Source: Phocoena phocoena
Taxonomy: Eukaryota; Chordata; Mammalia; Artiodactyla; Phocoenidae
Length of the DNA: 64,000 nucleotides
Direction: 5' to 3'
Assembly: GCF_963924675.1 (NCBI RefSeq)
Contig: NC_089232.1
Span: 34,987,312-35,051,311, forward strand
Shown: positions 1 through 11,929 of the stretch, piece after piece
Layout: the number at the start of each line of letters is the position of its first letter
Position numbering within the stretch: position 1 is the first letter of the stretch
The notes under the pieces: model-generated
The model's input: only the letters and a program-made list of their open reading frames with translations
Databases searched by the model: none
What the model was told of the DNA's origin: nothing
Position numbers and translations under genes: made by a program

Positions 1-154
1 TGTAAATCTGTATACTTGGAAGCACAGAATAAACCCCTAAATTAGGGATTCAAGCACAAGTAGGGTTAGAGAATGTTCATATAGCAGCCAGTGGTAGCCT
101 CGGACACTCACCCAGGTCTATGACTGGCTGACTGATACACAAGGAAGGTAGAGA

Positions 155-423
155 GAGGGGGAAGGGGGTAGGGGTGGGATGAATTGGGAGATGGGGACTG
201 ACATATATACATTATTGATATTATGTATAAAATAAATAACTAATAAGAATCTACTGTATACCACAGAGAACTCTACTCAGTGCTCTGTGGTGACCTAAAT
301 GGGAAGGAAACCCAAAGAAGAGGGGATATATGTATACATATAGCTGATTCACTTTGCTGTACAATAGGAACTAACACAACATTGTAAAGCAACCATACTC
401 CAATAAAATTTTTTTAAAAAAAA
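155..423 (+). mobile_element. 5'-truncated L1 insertion (3' UTR and A-rich tail)
   Basis: This is the 3' UTR end of a cetartiodactyl-type L1: a purine/G-rich start, then the characteristic stretch ending in a CAATAAAA polyadenylation region and an A-rich tail. A perfect 11-bp direct repeat, GAAGGTAGAGA, flanks it at 144-154 and 424-434, as expected for a target-site duplication made by target-primed reverse transcription. Only about 270 bp of the element was copied and no coding part is present. Family assignment rests on recognition of the tail sequence; the duplication is seen directly. Confidence 0.85.
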
Positions 424-639
424 GAAGGTAGAGAAACCACTTACAACAAATATACCCACACTCTGAATTGTCTTTCTTTCTATGGATTTCTGTAGATTTC
501 TACTGATTAGCCATATCTCCAGCTCAGTTCCCCTGTGCGGTTCTAAGAAAGGGTTTACATTTCCCTGCTAAATGGATTTGGAATATGCAGGCTATGGGGG
601 AGGACTGGGTTTGAGGAATGTGATAGATACTGCTAGTTA

Positions 640-1025
640 ACTGTCAATATCCTTTTTTATTTAATTAAAAAAACTCTGTGGAGTTCTAGCTGGGTCCATG
701 GCTGCCCAGCGAAACAGCACATTCCCCAGACATTCTTGCAACTGAACGTGGCCATGTGACTATGTTCTGCTAATGACAGGTGAGCAGATGCAATACACCT
801 TAACTCAAGAGTGTGCCCTTAAGAAAAATGGGCATGCAGACTTCTTGCCTTCCCTCCCTCCCCGCCCCCCTTCCCGTTGGCTGGAGATGGAGACAGAAAC
901 CACATATCAAGGATACCAAGTCCTGTGTCTCTGACTGTTGTGTTAGAAATAAATTTCTATCATGCTTAATACACTATACTTGAGTCTCTGGTACAGCAGC
1001 TTACTCTGTACCCTAAGCAATAGAA
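640..1025 (+). repeat. Degenerate LTR-like interspersed repeat
   Basis: The segment resembles a widely dispersed mammalian repeat: a 'gccatgtgactatgttctg' motif near 752, a pyrimidine-rich block near 850-880, an AATAAA near 949, and a 'tacagcagctta' tail near 993. This is typical of an old solo LTR-like element. I recognise the type but cannot name the subfamily, and no internal retroviral coding region is present next to it. Confidence 0.35.
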
Positions 1026-2164
1026 GAGAGAGAGTAATATAGGGGCCATTAAACTCAAAATTAAGTAGCCCAAATGAACAGAGTCTTGGCCAGGTTTGTG
1101 AAAGTAGTGCTATCAATAGAAGAAAGAGTCTGCCAAGTCAGGGCTTTGCATTAATCACCTGGATATTTCCTACCTTGGACATGGCCATGTACTCAACAGT
1201 TTCCACACATGACTTAATGTGTGCTCATGCTACATGGTCACTGACAACAATGTTTTCTGGACCAGAGGAACCAACTCATTCAGCAACACTGAGAAGAGCA
1301 ACCATTCCAGGAATAGGACAAGAGTTTTTAGAGACTCTAAAACAGTGTGAGCCTCTCTGTTACTTTTCAGAGCTAAAATTTAATGCTTCTTGAGTTTCTC
1401 AGCTGATATGGTCCTCTCATTTTATTTCCTAATAGAGAAGAGAAGTTATTTTCTAAGCTGTAGCTTCACAAAAACCATTTCCCCTTAGATAATGAGGAAT
1501 GTAACAGAGAGGAACTCCAGGGAACAGGGATTTCTTTCCCTTAAATATAGCCCCTCTATGGGAGAACCTAAGAAATCGAGGATTTTCCTATCTGATGGTT
1601 GAGATTGACCAGATGCTTAATTTAGAAATCTGAATAGTTTTATTTCAAGAAATATTTAAATTAGTTCAATTAACGGTATAGGACTGGGAATGGGGAGGGG
1701 GACACAAAAAAGTAAATATTAGAAATATAGAGATCTCCTGAAATTTGAGGGCAGGAAACAAAGTAGATGTGGGAAGTGGTAGAAGTGTGAGCTGGACAAC
1801 CAGACTCAGGGTGGTTCCTGGGACCCCATCAGCAGACACCCTTGGGTTTCATTCTACTCTTCACCATTGACCTGATTCAGCTCCTCCCACAGGAATGCCC
1901 TGTGTTTTGTCCTGCTATCCACCAGCCTGGGCTCTGAATATCCCAATTCCTAGTTCCTTTCAACAAAGACTAAGAGCACAGGCAGTTCCCAGAGAAAGCA
2001 GACTAAGGGTGAACGAGGAATCCCAAAACAATCCCACTATCACAGTGGTTGGGGGACAACACAAATGCATGTAATTTACAGGATAAGTTGAGGACAGAGG
2101 GCTGAATTCTTGATCGCCTTTCTAGCTCTGTGATAAATACCTTTGGCCAAGGTCATCTAAGCTA
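1026..2164. other. Unassigned non-coding DNA
   Basis: No coding or RNA gene is recognisable. The short open frames here (for example 1175-1393) have no recognisable domain and no flanking splice signals that would make a convincing exon. Confidence 0.5.
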
Positions 2165-2270
2165 AGAGATCTTAATTCATCTATTTATTTATTCATTCAA
2201 ACATTCATTCAATAAACATTTATGAGCACTTGCTCTGTGCTATGGACTAGGAAAACAAAATTGAATAAAA
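2165..2270 (+). repeat. Ancient mammalian interspersed repeat fragment
   Basis: The segment contains repeated ATTCATTC units followed by an 'aataaacatttatgagcac' and 'ctgtgctatgga' pattern. This is the start of a very common ancient mammalian repeat, also seen in this window near 8340, 13765, 15250, 26180, 31790 and 45665. I cannot assign the family name with certainty. Confidence 0.55.
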
Positions 2271-3866
2271 AAAGGATCTTATTCCTTCAGCTCACAGGCA
2301 AACACATAAAACAGTTACTTCCCAGAGAGCTGCAGTATTTGAGGAAGGTCACATATAACTCAAAACATGAATTTAAAAATAACTGGTTGATATATGGTTT
2401 GAAATGGTTTTCATGTAAACTAATGTTTAAACTAAATGTGAATTCATTTACATAAGTAAACGTATTTGCACAAAAACCATCCACATTTCTTAAAGAGGTC
2501 AGCCGGCAGGAGATCAGAGCATGCCAGGGTGATCTTCCTTGTGCTAGTGAGACATACCTTACTGCAGGTAATACCTGCCATCTACCCGCTATGCCACTGT
2601 TGTTAAGGGTCTCAAATGCCAGTTTTAAATCCTCTATCCCTGTTTAACATCGTTTAACCAGCAAAAGATGAATCAAGGATACCCTTGTTCCTAGAGCATC
2701 AAACAAACATTTTCCTTGTCTGACACAGATAAATCCAGATACATTCTTTTTGCCCACTGCCAATGGATCTAAACTAACACTGCTTTATCAAGGTTGTTAT
2801 AATAGGTCTTTCCCATTTTTTAAGTCAGTTTCATGGATTCACTTGGGGATGCAAAAGATTAATTCATCTTTTTTTTTAAAAACCTTAAACCACTTACATT
2901 TCCTTGATATGTGTAAGTTAGTTGGTTTGATTTGGGTTTTATATTCTACCCTTTTATACATCGTTCCATATTTTAAAGTTTTTGTGGTATGTGAAATACT
3001 GTGTGGGGTTTTTTTCCATTCAAATGTCTTAGGTTATTGATTAACTTCATTACATTTAACCATACAGCTGTTCACTAACACTGCACTATTACAGTTTGCA
3101 CAAGTGGCTGCCAGCGATGTACATTATATATTTAATGGGGTATTGTTATGTTACAGTAAACAACTTAGTACCTATATAGTTTCAAACAAGAGAAATCTTC
3201 AGATTCTTGGTAATTTTAATATTTTTACAATTGTGTTAAAAAACACAATCTACAGATTGCTCAATGCAAACCTGGATAACCAAAAATAGATAACACGTAT
3301 ATGACAAAACATGAACTTAGTACTTTTCTAGAACAAAGGAGGGCATGACTAGTGTCACAGGGAAGGTGGAATTAGGTGGGACACTGTTGGGGAGAGGTAC
3401 GTTTGTAGGTGTCGAGGAAAAGCTACACAGAATAGCTCTCATAATATAACTATTAATGGAAATAAAAGAGAAAATATGTTTTCTCAAAGCTAATACAGGG
3501 AGGATATAGGATGGCCTAATTGCCCTAAAAATTGAGGACCTTTTACAGAGAAGACATCCATACAATCAGTGTAAGGTCAGACAGTCTCTGTGCCAACCAT
3601 CTGATAAGCAATGGGATATGTCCTGCTGTTAAGGAGTATTCAAAACAAGATACTTATAATTATTTCCATAAACTCCCCCTCCAACCAGTTATCTCTCAAC
3701 AATACCTAAATGCATTTTATAATAACAAGTGGGCCTTCAAAAAACAAATCCAAAGTTCTAATTGGCCAACTAACTTTTATCATCTTCCTATATAACAGGA
3801 TAGTGTATGGCCCATAAAAGCAGCACCTTTCAGCTTCCAATTCAACTTAGCCACACACCTTTCAAG
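2271..3866. other. Unassigned AT-rich non-coding DNA
   Basis: No gene is recognisable. The open frames at 2750-3040 and 3532-3795 are short and resemble no known protein. Weak L1- or LTR-like texture is present but not enough to name an element. Confidence 0.45.
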
Positions 3867-3876
3867 AAAAAGTTAT

Positions 3877-3922
3877 GTCACACCATTGTAAAGCAATTAT
3901 ACTCCAATAAAGATGTTTAAAA
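3877..3922 (+). mobile_element. Very short L1 3'-end insertion
   Basis: About 45 bp match the extreme 3' end of the same L1 type as at 155-423 (an ACCATTGTAAAGCAATTATA-like segment, a CAATAAAG signal and an A tail). A direct repeat AAAAAGTTAT flanks it at 3867-3876 and 3923-3932, consistent with a target-site duplication. This is an extreme 5' truncation. Confidence 0.75.
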
Positions 3923-3932
3923 AAAAAGTTAT

Positions 3933-5389
3933 AAGTCAAAATACTGTTGGTTCCCTTAAAAAAAAAAAAATACAGAAAATAGCCCATTAGGATTTTTTTC
4001 CCGAAATAACTGAGGAGAAAATAACAAAGCAAAAGAAAATAACCATGAAAAGCCTACCGTACTTTGTAACACTTTTTCTCATTTTTAGGCCACCATCACT
4101 GACTTTAAGTCATCACCCACTTAAATTGCCTCACGGAGCATTTCACTTGGTGTACCTGTGAACAGATGCAATGCAAAGAGAAACAACATTCCTCTTTCCC
4201 AAGACACTGTAACGACCTTAGCACAAGAGGTAGTGAAGAAAAGCTCCTTTCTATTCTCTTTTCTTTTTTCTCTTTCTCTTTTCCTCCCTGATACCTGTAA
4301 AGACTTCCCTTGGAATGAATGTGGAGCTCATCATTTGATGATGAATTTGCACGTCGGTCGGCAGCCAGTGTAGCAGCCTTCAGATTAGGGACATTCCGCT
4401 GCATACTAAAAGGCACAAAGAACAAGAAGTGCATTTCCATCTGCCCTTCCTTTCCAGTCAGTGCATTCCCAGCCGTGTCTATTGATGAGCACTTGGAACA
4501 ATACCAAAATGCAGTGTAAGGTCAATCCTGCAGTTTACTTCGCTGAGCTAAAGGAACAAAGAGCAGAAGGAAGGCCTTAAACCCAGCCATCGTAAAGGGG
4601 CGGGATGAAGGATGAAAAATGGGTCTGATGGGCAGCTGCACAGAGTAAACGTATTTGGAGAAGCAGCAGCTCCAGCTGAGATAAAACCAATGATGATTTG
4701 TATTTTGTACTGTATCTTCAGGGGATAAAAGCACTTCTATCAGACAGCACTGGAGGCAAACTTGAAACACTGCAGTAAATGTTCCCTGCCAGGGAGAGAA
4801 TAAAACCTCCCATAATTGCTGAGGAGTGTTAAATATCTGATTGTGCTTGCCTCTCTCCTCCCATGGTGAGGCAACTCAACCAGGCCCTCTTTTTAACTCT
4901 ACCAGCCCCTGGTAACCCAACAGTTGGCTGGGCCCTGCTGTCAACAAAGCAACAGGATACTGGGTTTTACTTGGGTAAATACCAGTAATTGTAATTTGTG
5001 GGATTATTTGTCTTTAAGCCTTTTTAAAGTTATTTCAAATAGGAAGCCCTGCAACATCACTGCTGACAAAATAAGAGTTGCAGGGGGAGAGGCAGAGTTA
5101 GTATTCAAATGCAAATATTTTGAGAAGGAGAAGGCGGGCTTACAAGGCCATTAAAGCAAAGGTGGGAATTTTCTTTCTGAATAAAGGGCAGATGCAACAT
5201 AGTGCCTCACCACGTGGCAAAACCACGTGACAGTGGCCAACTGCAATGAGGAGGCACCCCAGGTAAAGGGTATGAGGAAGGCAAAGGCCAGAAACACATA
5301 GGCAAAACTGGGCACATCTCCCTTGGCATGCCCTCCTCAGTTCTCCTCCCAGAGCTAGATCCAGCTCATCCCTCAGCCCCGCAACTCAA
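3933..5389. other. Non-coding DNA, possible conserved element
   Basis: No gene is recognisable. A long pyrimidine tract lies at 4240-4285. The part around 4090-4790 does not look like a repeat and carries regulatory-looking words: GGAATGAATG near 4313, a near-palindromic CATCATTTGATGATG near 4330, and GATA cores near 4680-4740. It may be a conserved non-coding element, but conservation cannot be tested here. Confidence 0.35.
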
Positions 5390-5518
5390 GGGTAGTCCAG
5401 CAGCAGCAGCATCACCTGCAAGCTCGTTAGAAACACAGAATCTCAGGTCCTGCCCCAGACCTGCTGAATCCAAGTCTCAAGAGGTGGGACCCAGTAAGAG
5501 TTCAGAACCACAGCTTTA
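5390..5518 (+). mobile_element. hAT MITE fragment, MER5/MER20-like
   Basis: The order of motifs matches the classic non-autonomous hAT elements of mammals: 'agcatcacctgcaagctcgt', 'agaaacacagaatctcag', 'ctgccccagacctgctgaat', and a terminal 'ttcagaaccacag'. It is diverged and non-coding. Subfamily choice is uncertain. Confidence 0.55.
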
Positions 5519-5544
5519 GATTATACAAAAACCTTTCCTGGCTC

Positions 5545-5830
5545 CTTCAGCACTCAGCGTACCCTCTCTTCTCTGAATCCTGTATCCCATATTGCTCTGC
5601 CAACCACAAGGCATCAACAACGCCTTTGCACACAGTAGGGATCCAACAAACACTTGCTGATCTGCCTTGGTCTCACTGTTTTCCTGTGTATTTATGTGCC
5701 CTGATTCACCCATTAGATGTCAAATTCTTTGAGAACAGGATGCATCCATCCTCTCTTAGTCTTCTTTGAACCCTTCTCCATGCCTGGTACACATTGGCGC
5801 TCATTAATTACTGAAGGGTTGATCTGGGCA
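5545..5830 (+). mobile_element. L2 LINE 3' fragment
   Basis: This is a diverged copy of the L2 3' region: a 'tcaaattctttgagaacagg' segment near 5720 and a 'catgcctggtacacattgg' segment near 5781, followed by an ATTAATTACTGAAGGG end. It is typical ancient mammalian LINE background. Confidence 0.6.
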
Positions 5831-6199
5831 TTGGGCCTCCTGTTTCTATTGGGGGATATTACAGTAAATGGTATTGAGTAGATTCTTCACTGGCAAGGGA
5901 AGGTCAGCATTTTCCTACTTTAGTTACCCTGACAAAAGGACATGGCAGCCTAAACAGAGTGCAGTTGGGCTCTCTGATTATCTTCAAGTGACTCAGTTCC
6001 TCCCATCTGCAAAGCAGGTATGGAAAATCATAAATGCATAAGTAAATATTTTGTAGAGATACTAAAAATTAACTGAAAGACATTTATCCTTGGGGGGAAA
6101 AGTTCTGAGTAGATGCAATCTAGCATAATCTGTGAATGTGCAAAAGTCAAATGCACCCTTTTACCTTGGCTGTTTATGAGAAAGCCTATTGCTAAATTC

Positions 6200-6365
6200 T
6201 AAGGATTACATGGAGGTGATGCATTTTAATCCCCAAACAACTAAGTGAACTGGATGTAATTTATTCTCAAGTAGGGCAAGGAAACTGAGGCCCAAGGAGA
6301 TGAAATAATTTGCCCAAAGCCACCAAGTTAATCAGCAAAGCACAGATTCTAATACTAGGAGCCTC
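6200..6365 (-). mobile_element. MIR SINE fragment
   Basis: In the antisense direction this carries the MIR core: 'gaaactgaggcccaaggaga', then 'aataatttgcccaaagccac' and a decayed 'aagcacagattctaatac'. It is a common ancient tRNA-derived SINE with no coding content. Confidence 0.75.
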
Positions 6366-7529
6366 CAGAGCCCATGCCTGTCCTTACACATCCCACTGGA
6401 GGAAAGAAAAATAGGGAATTAAACAATGCATCAAAATGCAATCTGAAGGTCTTTCTGTACACTCACAGGAATGGAAATGCCTGCCAACTGGAGGGACCTA
6501 AACTTTATCCACCAGGAGACAGATATGCTCAATGTGGCAACTTTGTAATTATAATAGCACAGGTAGGTGAAAGAAATAGCATAGTATAAATCCGTGTCTA
6601 TACAATGTCACACAGCTAAATTTTTCGACAAAAATATTCCACTAATCATCAAGATACTTATAAATAATGGGTCCCTGAATTTTTCACTTCTTCCTAAAAT
6701 GTTTGGGAGACATACAGACTTAACTCAAAGTCCAAAACTTCTTAAGGAGACTTGCCTCCAAAGAACTCTGACATTAACAAAAAAACACATCAAGAATCTA
6801 AGATGTTTCTTATTGTTCATATTATCTGAGCACAGAAAACACACTAGACACCATACAGAACATTAAGGGAGACTATTTCAATCAAAAGTGTTCATAATAT
6901 AAATTAGAAAGACACAACCTAAATTAAATAAACACAGTCTAAATTAGATATACAACATCATCAGAGCTCTGATTTCTTCCCAGCAGGGACTGTAGGAGAG
7001 GAAGTTTCCCGGAGTTTCTGACAGACAGAAACTGGTCTGCGTTTCCCAGGTCATTCGTTAAATTTTATTGTGCACGCTCTGGATCCAAATATTGACCTTG
7101 TTGTTTTTCTGACTGAGTCTAGCATGGCTGAAAATAACACTGACATCATAAGGTGGGGTGGAGGCATTAGGGGTGAGAAGTTTACAGTCTGTCAGTGTGT
7201 TTCATAAGAATTGTATTTTTTTAAGGAAATTTCAGCTTGACTGGAAAAGCTTTATTATCATTAAGTTTGCCACAAAAGGCAGAACTTCCTGCCTTGCTTG
7301 TTCTATTTTCTTCCATCAGAGAGTAGCCTGGTGCAGATGGAAAGTGCCCTCAGCGTATTCTCCTAAGCAGCAGGAGGGAGTGGCTGCCTGCACCCCAGAC
7401 AAGCCCCAAAGTCTGGGGCTTTATGGATGAAAATAAGACCATTAGCATCCTGTACCTGTATAATTCTCTTAACAATGTTCTTTCTTAGCTAACAAAGCCT
7501 CTGAACAGCCTCTTCCATAAAGATCTAAG
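6366..7529. other. Unassigned non-coding DNA
   Basis: No gene or named repeat is recognised. The open frames at 6374-6589, 6594-6866 and 7158-7430 lack recognisable domains. Confidence 0.45.
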
Positions 7530-7640
7530 GTGCAGAATGGTTAGATGGCTTGTTCAAAGTCACCCAGGGAATTAGTGCAGGAGCAGGACTGAGATCAGCT
7601 CTCTGGACACCTGGTCCACTGTTCTGCCCTCTGCCTGGTG
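7530..7640 (-). mobile_element. MIR SINE fragment
   Basis: Antisense MIR core, with 'ttgttcaaagtcacccaggg' and 'gcaggagcaggactgagatc', followed by a decayed end near 'tggtccactgttctgccctc'. Confidence 0.65.
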
Positions 7641-7679
7641 CCAAAAGCAAATCCCCTTGTAGCAGAACTGGTCAAGGGA

Positions 7680-7985
7680 AATATGGTGCAAGCAAAATGT
7701 GAGCCACATATATCCCTTTAAATTTTCTAGTGGCCACATTTTCAAAAGTAAGAAGAAAAGGTAAATCCAGTTTTAATAACAGATACCACTTAACCCAATA
7801 CAACCATCATTTCAACAAGTAATTGATATTAAAAATTGTTAATGAAATATTATACATTATTTTTTCACATGAAGTCTTAAAAATCTTGGGTGTATTTCAC
7901 ACTTTCAGCACATCCCAATTTAGATGAGCCCCATTCCAAATGGTCGCTGGCCACATGTGGCCACCTTACTAGATAAGGCAGCATT
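7680..7985. mobile_element. Non-autonomous hAT-like element, copy A
   Basis: The element carries the hallmark internal motif GGCCACATGTGGCC near 7950 and a 'gtgagccacatatatccctt' start. It is about 300 bp, AT-rich in the middle, and has no coding capacity. It is clearly related to 14722-15045: both share a 'taaattttctrgtrgccay' segment, an AT-rich centre and a 'gcttggccacatg'-type end. It is a palindromic-type MITE of the hAT class; subfamily not named. Confidence 0.55.
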
Positions 7986-8339
7986 ATAGCGTCTGTCTGA
8001 AATATTTGAAAAGCACAGCCCTGCCAAGTCCAGCCATGGGTCAGACAGCTCCTTCGTGGTCAGGACTGTTGAAGCGAGGCCCACACAACAGCTCCATTGG
8101 GAAGTGGGAGAAAGGTTTCCAGGCAGCCTCCAACCCTAAGGAGACTCTTATCCTTGATCTAAAGCCCCAGAAACTATTAACATTTTCCCTCCCTACACTG
8201 CCAAGCAGACAGCATGCTCACTCAGACTCCTGCAAGCCCTGAAGGGTCACTGTAGAGGAGAGCTGCAACACATGTCTCTAACAGATTATTAGTTTATTAA
8301 GAAAACTAGAGAAAGCACATTTAGCGTTGCCACAAATAT

Positions 8340-8465
8340 CTACCAGGTGACAACTCTGTGTCAAGCATGGAGCTCTGTTCTGGAGATATAGCAGTGAACA
8401 AAATCGACATGCTCCTTATAGAGCTCACCTTCTAGTGGCGACAACCTGAGAAATAAACAAACACA
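8340..8465 (+). repeat. Ancient mammalian interspersed repeat fragment
   Basis: This is the same unnamed dispersed family as at 2165: 'gatatagcagtgaacaaaat' near 8386, 'gagctcaccttctagtgg' near 8421, then AATAAACAAACAC. Confidence 0.55.
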
Positions 8466-8529
8466 CATGCAAAAAATAATTACAATCTGTGATAACCCCT
8501 ACAAAGGAAATAAAAAGGATAAAGAGAAA

Positions 8530-8750
8530 GTGACATCTAGTGAATGTTCACTACAAACCAGGCACTGAGCTAGTCTTCTTTACCTGTGTTAGCACCATTT
8601 ATTAGTGCTTAAAGCATATCAGAAAAATATGCTAGACTATTTATATTAGCACTTGTTCTCACAATAATCTTGCAATCTCCATTTTACACATAAAGGTCAC
8701 ACCACTAGTAAATGTAATATCCAGGATCCAAGCTCAGAACAGACAACACC
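8530..8750 (-). mobile_element. MIR-like SINE fragment
   Basis: The antisense strand resembles the MIR 3' part: 'gcactgagctagtcttcttt', 'caatctccattttacacata', and 'ggtcacaccactagtaaatg'. It is diverged. Confidence 0.5.
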
Positions 8751-10948
8751 ATTCTCTTTCTACTTTACCGTGATGCCATTCATTTTTATATCATGTGGAT
8801 TTGTTGAACAGCAATAAGGAACAGAAATTGCACCAACCCTGTGTGGGTTAGAAAGAGCCTCTACTTTAAGAACTAAACTTCAAGCCATTTAAAATAAGGT
8901 TTCTAAAAAGCGCTGAAATGCAGACATCAATTCACGCATCAGGGCGTGGTGGGTGAGGGATTACCAATGGGCTGCATCTCCCAGACCAACTCTTGAGGAT
9001 GCCTGAGAATGGTGTGAGGGCATCTGGGCTCAAGGCCAAGTAGGCCTTAATCAATTAGCTATGTGTGCTCTGTCTGGGGATAGGTAGAAGAGACACACTG
9101 GCTAAGTATTTATCATCCCTGAGTCTGACTCAAGGCCACCACAAACCCAAGAACAAACCCCTGGATCCTGGACTAAGAAATGGATCTAACCTGAAGCCAT
9201 ACTTTGTTTGGTTAAATGCCAGTCAAAATCATTGAGTTCTGCCGACCCTGGCTGAGGGCATATTTAGCATCCTGGGGCTTCATCATCAGACCTGAGCCCC
9301 TCACAGGACCCAGGGCAAATCCATAGACACTGAACTGCCTACAAGGTAGATTCAGGCCCAGATCACTCCAGGTTCACATCTTACCAAAACTCCAGTGAGG
9401 CGGGCTTAGTAGTTGACAACCAAATTACACTGTAGTTGTAACTTATTTGTAATTTGCCAATGATTTATTTATTATTAAATTACTTGTGTATAATTTGTTA
9501 AATCTACATCGCAGTGTAGATTTGGTCATTTTCCACTAATCATTTTGTTGCATTTTAAAAGCCCCAGGTTAAAAGTACTTCTTTCAGGTTATAGAAGCAC
9601 AAATACCTAGGCAGGCAGAACCAATAGGTGTTTCCAACCTAACGCTGAGGCCCCTAATGGGCAGACATCGCTTTAGGTCAGCAGTGCCCACACGGGACAC
9701 TGAACTGGGGACAAACTACATGACCAGTGCCATTTCTCTCCCCAGGGACTGGTTTACCTAGACCACAGGTCCCACTAAGTCAGAGGAGGATTTCCAAAGA
9801 CCAAAGGAGTCACACACAACACGACAGCACCCCCTATGCAGCTCGTGGCCCTCCCCCGTCCTCTCTAATCCTGGGAAATGGTTACACTACCTTCCAAAAT
9901 CTCCTATGACTCCTACCTCGCCAACCTAAACCCTGATATTACAATGTTTTCCACAAGAGTCAGTCACAGGGAATGTGAAAATCTCCCTCCCTTCCAATCA
10001 TGGCACAGTCACAGGAGAACATAATCTCTGGATGAGCAAACTTCCTCTTCAAACAAAGGAATATTTCTCCCTGTGCGGCGGGAGACATTTAGCCCTTCTA
10101 ATATCCCCTGTTGTGGAAGGTGAGCCTTCCAGGCTTCGCTGATGGGGATAATTACAAGGGGATTTTCAGTCAGGGCCTACAGGTGGGAAGAAGGGAGGGC
10201 GGGAGGAGAAAAAGCAAGAATCCCGACCGTTTTTTCATGTCAGGAAAACACCTTCATGCTCAAAATGAGCATAGCTTCTTGATCACTGACCTCCCCCTCA
10301 CGTAAAAAGTCTTCTCATGTGTGAAAAGATGCTTGTAAATATGGTTCCCACAGGCTGAGATGTTGAAACGTCTGAGAGACTCTAGCACTTCTCGGCCCGG
10401 CCCACAGAAGGGCCATGCCAGGGAGACACTCTCTCACAGCCTCTGCCACCTTTACTCCACATTGTCTGCAAGCAGCCAGGGTACATGTTGACAGTCATTT
10501 CACAGGTAAAGCTGCTCACACACACCAGAAAAGCAGAAAGCCTACTACTGCTTGGAGTGTCCAGGTACCCACCAGTCCACCTGCTTCACTACCAGGCCAC
10601 TCAGAAGCCTCATTTCAAAGGCAACGCATCAGAGAAGGGGAGAGATGTAAAAGGCAAAAAGATAGCTGACTACCGTCTAAGGTGAGTGTCTCTGTGGACA
10701 GGCGCGTTTCCAGTTCAGTGATCTGGGCTGGAAAGCGGGACATGGGCTGTCCTAAAGAGCTTGTCCTAAAGATCTCCCCTAAAGTGCGAGGGGAGATCTT
10801 GTCAGCCTCTCCACCACCTGGAACTTCTGCAGCGCCTGGGCAGATGGTAGGGCACACCTCCCAACCGGGAAAAGAGTGAGACACTATTTGTGGAACATAA
10901 CACTAGATGCATTTCAAACTGCACTCAAAATCTCCATTTTCCTTTATT
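8751..10948. other. Unassigned non-coding DNA
   Basis: There is no recognisable gene. A strongly AT-rich block lies at 9415-9560. The open frames near 10111-10884 overlap on both strands and have no known domains. A short imperfect inverted repeat around 10757-10800 (TAAAGATCTCCCCT / AGGGGAGATCTT) could form a stem, but no RNA gene is suggested. Confidence 0.4.
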
Positions 10949-10986
10949 TTGGTTGGTTGGTTGGTTGGTTTGTTGGCTGGTTGGTC
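10949..10986. repeat. (TTGG)n simple repeat
   Basis: About nine tetranucleotide units of TTGG with two interruptions. Only low-complexity peptides are encoded. Confidence 0.9.
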
Positions 10987-11390
10987 AATTTAACCCGCCC
11001 TCCTTCACACCTCTTGTAACCAGATGTCAAGCCCCTCGGTGGGAAAAAGCGAAAAGGAGAGAGGATTCTTCGAAGGATGGTATGGTTGGGGTATATTATT
11101 TCTGAAGGAGAGCAACATGGAGTACTAACATGTAATGTTTTTATGTCACTCAGAATAAAAATACATTTGGCCTCCTTTCTCAGAACAAGGACCTCCCTGA
11201 GCCCTGCATCTCAGGAAAGGGATTGGACCTCACAACTTTCCCTGCACGTCCAGACTGTTCCACTTCCAAGACATTAGTGGAGCAATGAAGTGATCAGGAA
11301 GGAAGGAGAACTATCACTAAACTTTTGTTATTTTATTACACACTTTGAAATACATTCAATTGCTTGTAGTTCTGTTTTTCAAAGATTATT

Positions 11391-11432
<42 letters not shown>
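11391..11432. repeat. (CA)n microsatellite
   Basis: A dinucleotide CA run with one early CATA interruption, about 20 units. It is likely to vary in length between individuals. Confidence 0.95.
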
Positions 11433-11434
<2 letters not shown>

Positions 11435-11559
11435 GTTTACCAACACAAAGAATGTGTACTTGCAGTTCCCCTTCCCTGGTGCGCACAGGCTGAAGGACAG
11501 AGTGTTCCAGGGGCACAACTGACTCACTCCCACATGCAGATGGAGGATTGCAGAAGCAG

Positions 11560-11625
11560 GGCATAGAGAGACTTGCCCAAAGTCAAACAGGCAGTTCCAA
11601 CACTGGGGCTAAACTTCACCGAAAT
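11560..11625 (-). mobile_element. MIR fragment
   Basis: A short antisense MIR core: 'gagacttgcccaaagtcaaa' followed by 'caggcagttccaacactggg'. Confidence 0.5.
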
Positions 11626-11635
11626 GTGTGAACTC

Positions 11636-11709
11636 AGAAGTAAAGGAAGGAAGAAAAGACAAAGGAAGTAAAAAAGGACAGAAAGGAGAGGAAGGAGAGA
11701 AGGAGATCC
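11636..11709. repeat. Purine-rich (GGAA-like) tract
   Basis: An almost uninterrupted run of A and G (GGAAGG, GAAAAG, GGAGAG motifs). A compensating pyrimidine-rich run follows at about 11815-11930. Confidence 0.7.
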
Positions 11710-11929
11710 TAGAGCCTGTCTAGGATCCTAGAATCTTTTCCTTTTCCTGTCCACCTTTTTCTTGTGTGGGCCACTGGGAAAGTAAGCAGGGAGAGGGCAG
11801 AGAATGGGGCAGTCCTCCTCCTCCTTCTATGATGTCACCTTCCTTGCCACAAGTGTCCTTCCTGCCAAACCTTTCTTTCTCCACCTCTCCTTCTCTCCCT
11901 CTTTCTCTTACTCTGTCTCGAAAAATTTC

